Source: Accumulibacter sp. (GTDB taxonomy: Bacteria; Pseudomonadota; Gammaproteobacteria; Burkholderiales; Rhodocyclaceae). Taken from it: 64,000 nucleotides of DNA. This document shows positions 63,856 to 64,000 of this stretch, one piece after another. How positions within the stretch are numbered: the first letter of the stretch is position 1; every line of letters begins with the position of its first letter. A program made the position numbers and the translations under genes. Below the pieces are notes generated by a model that saw only the letters and a program-made list of their open reading frames with translations, ran no database searches and was not told the DNA's origin. The stretch lies in NCBI GenBank assembly GCA_024235715.1, contig JACKLW010000005.1, positions 372,001 to 436,000 on the forward strand, given 5' to 3'.

Positions 63856-64000
63856 CTCCGCCATGAACGCAGGCAAGCGGCTGATTTTCCGGCACATTTC
63901 TATTGATACCCAAGCAGATGACCTCATCCGATCAATAGGCGCGGCTATCAATTGGGATAAAGGACGTCCAAACCCAGGTCTGCGAACGCCCCGAACTCAA
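63839..64000 (+). CDS. hypothetical protein, truncated by the window edge
   Basis: An open frame from ATG 63839 (or 63863) runs to the right edge, 54 codons. It overlaps the end of the AlbA_2 gene by 17 bases. The visible part (RLIFRHISIDTQADDLIRSIGAAINWDKG) has no recognisable domain. Its overlap suggests it is the fourth gene of the RM-linked operon. Confidence 0.5.
   Translation, partial: MTSSDDSAMNAGKRLIFRHISIDTQADDLIRSIGAAINWDKGRPNPGLRTPRTQ

Overview
The window is high-GC DNA from a Gram-negative bacterium. It most resembles a betaproteobacterium of the Rhodocyclales type (Dechloromonas, Azoarcus or Candidatus Accumulibacter relatives). The main evidence is a complete exosortase A (XrtA/EpsH) exopolysaccharide locus whose genes match the PEP-CTERM/XrtA-associated families first defined in such organisms, next to a urease and urea-transport operon. 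No rRNA, tRNA, CRISPR array or insertion sequence was recognised.

Layout. (1) 1-15435, plus strand: the tail of a membrane protein, an asparagine-synthetase homologue without the glutaminase cysteine, then a compact acyl-carrier module (2700-9134). The module encodes a fused E1 alpha/beta 2-oxoacid dehydrogenase, a lipoyl E2 acyltransferase, two acyl carrier proteins, the two XrtA-associated alpha/beta hydrolases and a GNAT-like protein. After it come a TPR protein, a glycosyltransferase, a heparinase II/III-like protein and a flippase. (2) 42122-15486, minus strand: a tightly packed run of about 20 XrtA-EPS genes. In order these are the export lipoprotein, chain-length protein, tyrosine kinase, outer-membrane protein, ATPase, WecB, deacetylase, FemAB-like protein, exosortase A, four glycosyltransferases interleaved with two amidotransferases, a GDP-mannose dehydrogenase, a transglutaminase-like protein, a methyltransferase, a PaaK-like ligase, an O-ligase/polymerase and a second deacetylase. 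(3) 42811-45382: cheR, a TRAP-type binding protein and a TIR-domain remnant. (4) 56347-45413, minus strand: urtABCDE-ureDABCEFG, preceded by a convincing sigma-54 promoter. (5) 56811-64000, plus strand: a TonB-like protein, then hsdR, hsdS, an AlbA_2/ATPase gene and a truncated ORF, without hsdM.

How the parts work together. The EPS genes would supply UDP-ManNAc and GDP-uronic acid precursors, assemble and flip lipid-linked repeats, polymerise and export the chain, and sort PEP-CTERM proteins. The acyl module probably makes an ACP-bound acyl group for decorating this polymer, but its substrate cannot be read from the sequence. The urea genes form one nitrogen-starvation unit that imports and hydrolyses urea. 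In this assembly urtB carries three single-base changes, all in C4 tracts on the plus strand. Correcting all three restores a full-length frame, so they may be sequence errors rather than decay.

The least conventional items are the 2-oxoacid dehydrogenase/ACP module, the cysteine-less asparagine synthetase, the TIR remnant behind ureG, and the R-S-AlbA_2 defence-like cluster lacking a visible methyltransferase.
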